Shown piece by piece: positions 14,318 to 15,022 of a DNA stretch of 15,022 nt. Position numbers and translations under genes: made by a program. The DNA is from an uncultured Verrucomicrobiota bacterium. Lineage in GTDB: Bacteria > Verrucomicrobiota > Kiritimatiellia > RFP12 > UBA3636. The notes under the pieces were generated by a model. That model was not told the origin of the DNA. It did no database searches and saw only the letters and a list, made by a program, of their open reading frames with translations. Location of the stretch: NCBI GenBank assembly GCA_946534745.1, contig CAMNDA010000364.1, positions 1 through 15,022 of the forward strand, given 5' to 3'. Numbering within the stretch: position 1 is the stretch's first letter; every line of letters starts with the position of its first letter.

Positions 14318-14989
14318 TCAAACTTCGGGGGATGATCCTGACGAATTTTCTTCGGGCTTTTTCAATTGTTCAGTATGGTCGGTGTCATCCTCCCCCAATT
14401 CCGTCATCGTCTGGTTTTCATCGCTGTCCGATTTTGGTTCTTTTTCTGACGGCATCGGGAGTGGATATGCATGATTGGTCGTGACTTCATCGAAGGCAAT
14501 CTTGTCCGCAATCCTTTCCGGCGATTCTTGTTCGGGCGTTGAACAGATTCTATTACCGTCCTGTAGACTGTCCCGATTTTCGTTTGTTTTTTCGGCAAGC
14601 ATCGGCATTGCGCACGAACACGAAAGCGTGCGGCCAGAAATGATAGCAGAAAATATCATGGCAAGGATGGTTGCCGCTTGCCAGAAGCGACGTTCGTTCC
14701 GTTCACTGTTGGCCGTGCGTCTGGCCTCGTCTCGCTCCCGTTCAAGCGACGCCTTCAGCTCGGCGTCTCGTTCGTGTGAAATTTTATCTGCTTCTCGTCT
14801 TGCGAGTTCTCGCTCAATGCGCTCGCGCCCGGCCAATGTCGGTTTTGCAGCAAAGAATTGTCCGTCCCACTTGAGCGAAACGAGTCCGGCTTCTTCAAGT
14901 TCCCAAATTTCGTCGCCGAATTGGCGCGCTTTCAGGAAGATCGTCCGATTGACGAGATTATCCAAAAACTCAAATTGCGTTTTGTTCAT
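14318..14989 (-). CDS. Hypothetical single-pass membrane protein with coiled coil
   Basis: A 223-aa protein, family not recognised. Residues 1-52 look like a small helical, possibly winged-helix domain (FGDEIWELEEAGLVSLKWDG). Residues 53-101 form a highly charged probable coiled coil rich in Arg and Glu. One membrane helix lies at about 102-119 (FWQAATILAMIFSAIISG), followed by Cys124 and Cys126. The rest (130-223) is acidic, polar and probably disordered. Positive charges before the helix suggest the N-terminus is inside and the acidic tail outside. It is the first gene of a two-gene unit with the 109-aa membrane protein. There is no SD; an extended -10 box lies immediately upstream. Confidence 0.65.
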   Translation of the reverse strand: MNKTQFEFLDNLVNRTIFLKARQFGDEIWELEEAGLVSLKWDGQFFAAKPTLAGRERIERELARREADKISHERDAELKASLERERDEARRTANSERNERRFWQAATILAMIFSAIISGRTLSCSCAMPMLAEKTNENRDSLQDGNRICSTPEQESPERIADKIAFDEVTTNHAYPLPMPSEKEPKSDSDENQTMTELGEDDTDHTEQLKKPEENSSGSSPEV

Positions 14990-14995
14990 GCTGCT

Positions 14996-15004
14996 ATTCT
15001 ACCA
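14996..15004 (-). promoter_or_regulatory. Extended -10 promoter, possibly leaderless transcript
   Basis: On the minus strand TGG (15004-15002) and TAGAAT (15001-14996) form a TGn extended -10 box. Six bases later comes the ATG at 14989. With the usual spacing transcription would begin at the A of the ATG, which would explain the missing SD. The -35 region lies at or beyond the window edge. Confidence 0.4.
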
Positions 15005-15022
15005 TATGATCTCTAAAACGCA

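Overview
The window is the GC-rich core ribosomal-protein cluster of a bacterium, followed by a short accessory stretch. From the end of rpsL to rplO (1-11890) every gene is on the + strand. The str, S10 and spc sets are packed end to end: rpsL-rpsG-fusA, then rpsJ-rplC-rplD-rplW-rplB-rpsS-rplV-rpsC-rplP-rpmC-rpsQ, then rplN-rplX-rplE-rpsN-rpsH-rplF-rplR-rpsE-rplO. Spacings run from 17-nt overlaps to about 25 nt. The one larger gap (682-810, before fusA) holds a strong hairpin. Many starts have AAGGAG-type Shine-Dalgarno sequences.

The organism looks like a high-GC Gram-negative bacterium. Absence of rpmD (L30) between rpsE and rplO, no tuf after fusA, a four-cysteine S14 and Ala/Glu/Lys-rich extensions on several ribosomal proteins would suit the PVC superphylum (Verrucomicrobiota/Kiritimatiellota-like). 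That assignment is an inference from gene order and composition only. No 16S gene is present to test it.

The usual continuation of the spc operon (secY, infA, rpmJ, rpsM, rpsK, rpsD, rpoA, rplQ) is missing. After rplO come several back-to-back hairpins and a clear rho-independent terminator (12005-12041). Next is a minus-strand Phd/VapC-type toxin-antitoxin pair (12157-12770) whose promoter overlaps an inverted repeat. Beyond it lies a gene-free 387-base stretch full of inverted repeats (12771-13157).

From about 13100 the base composition becomes much more AT-rich. An unrecognised acidic protein lies on + (13158-13751). On the minus strand is a two-gene unit encoding a single-pass membrane protein with a coiled coil (14318-14989) and a small three-helix membrane protein (13964-14293). 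These three genes look acquired, and I cannot assign them a function.

The most interesting points are: alanine in S12 at the lysine position classically linked to streptomycin; odd codon usage and a possible separate promoter for fusA; the broken spc operon with its hairpin array; and the AT-rich island of unknown genes behind a toxin-antitoxin module.
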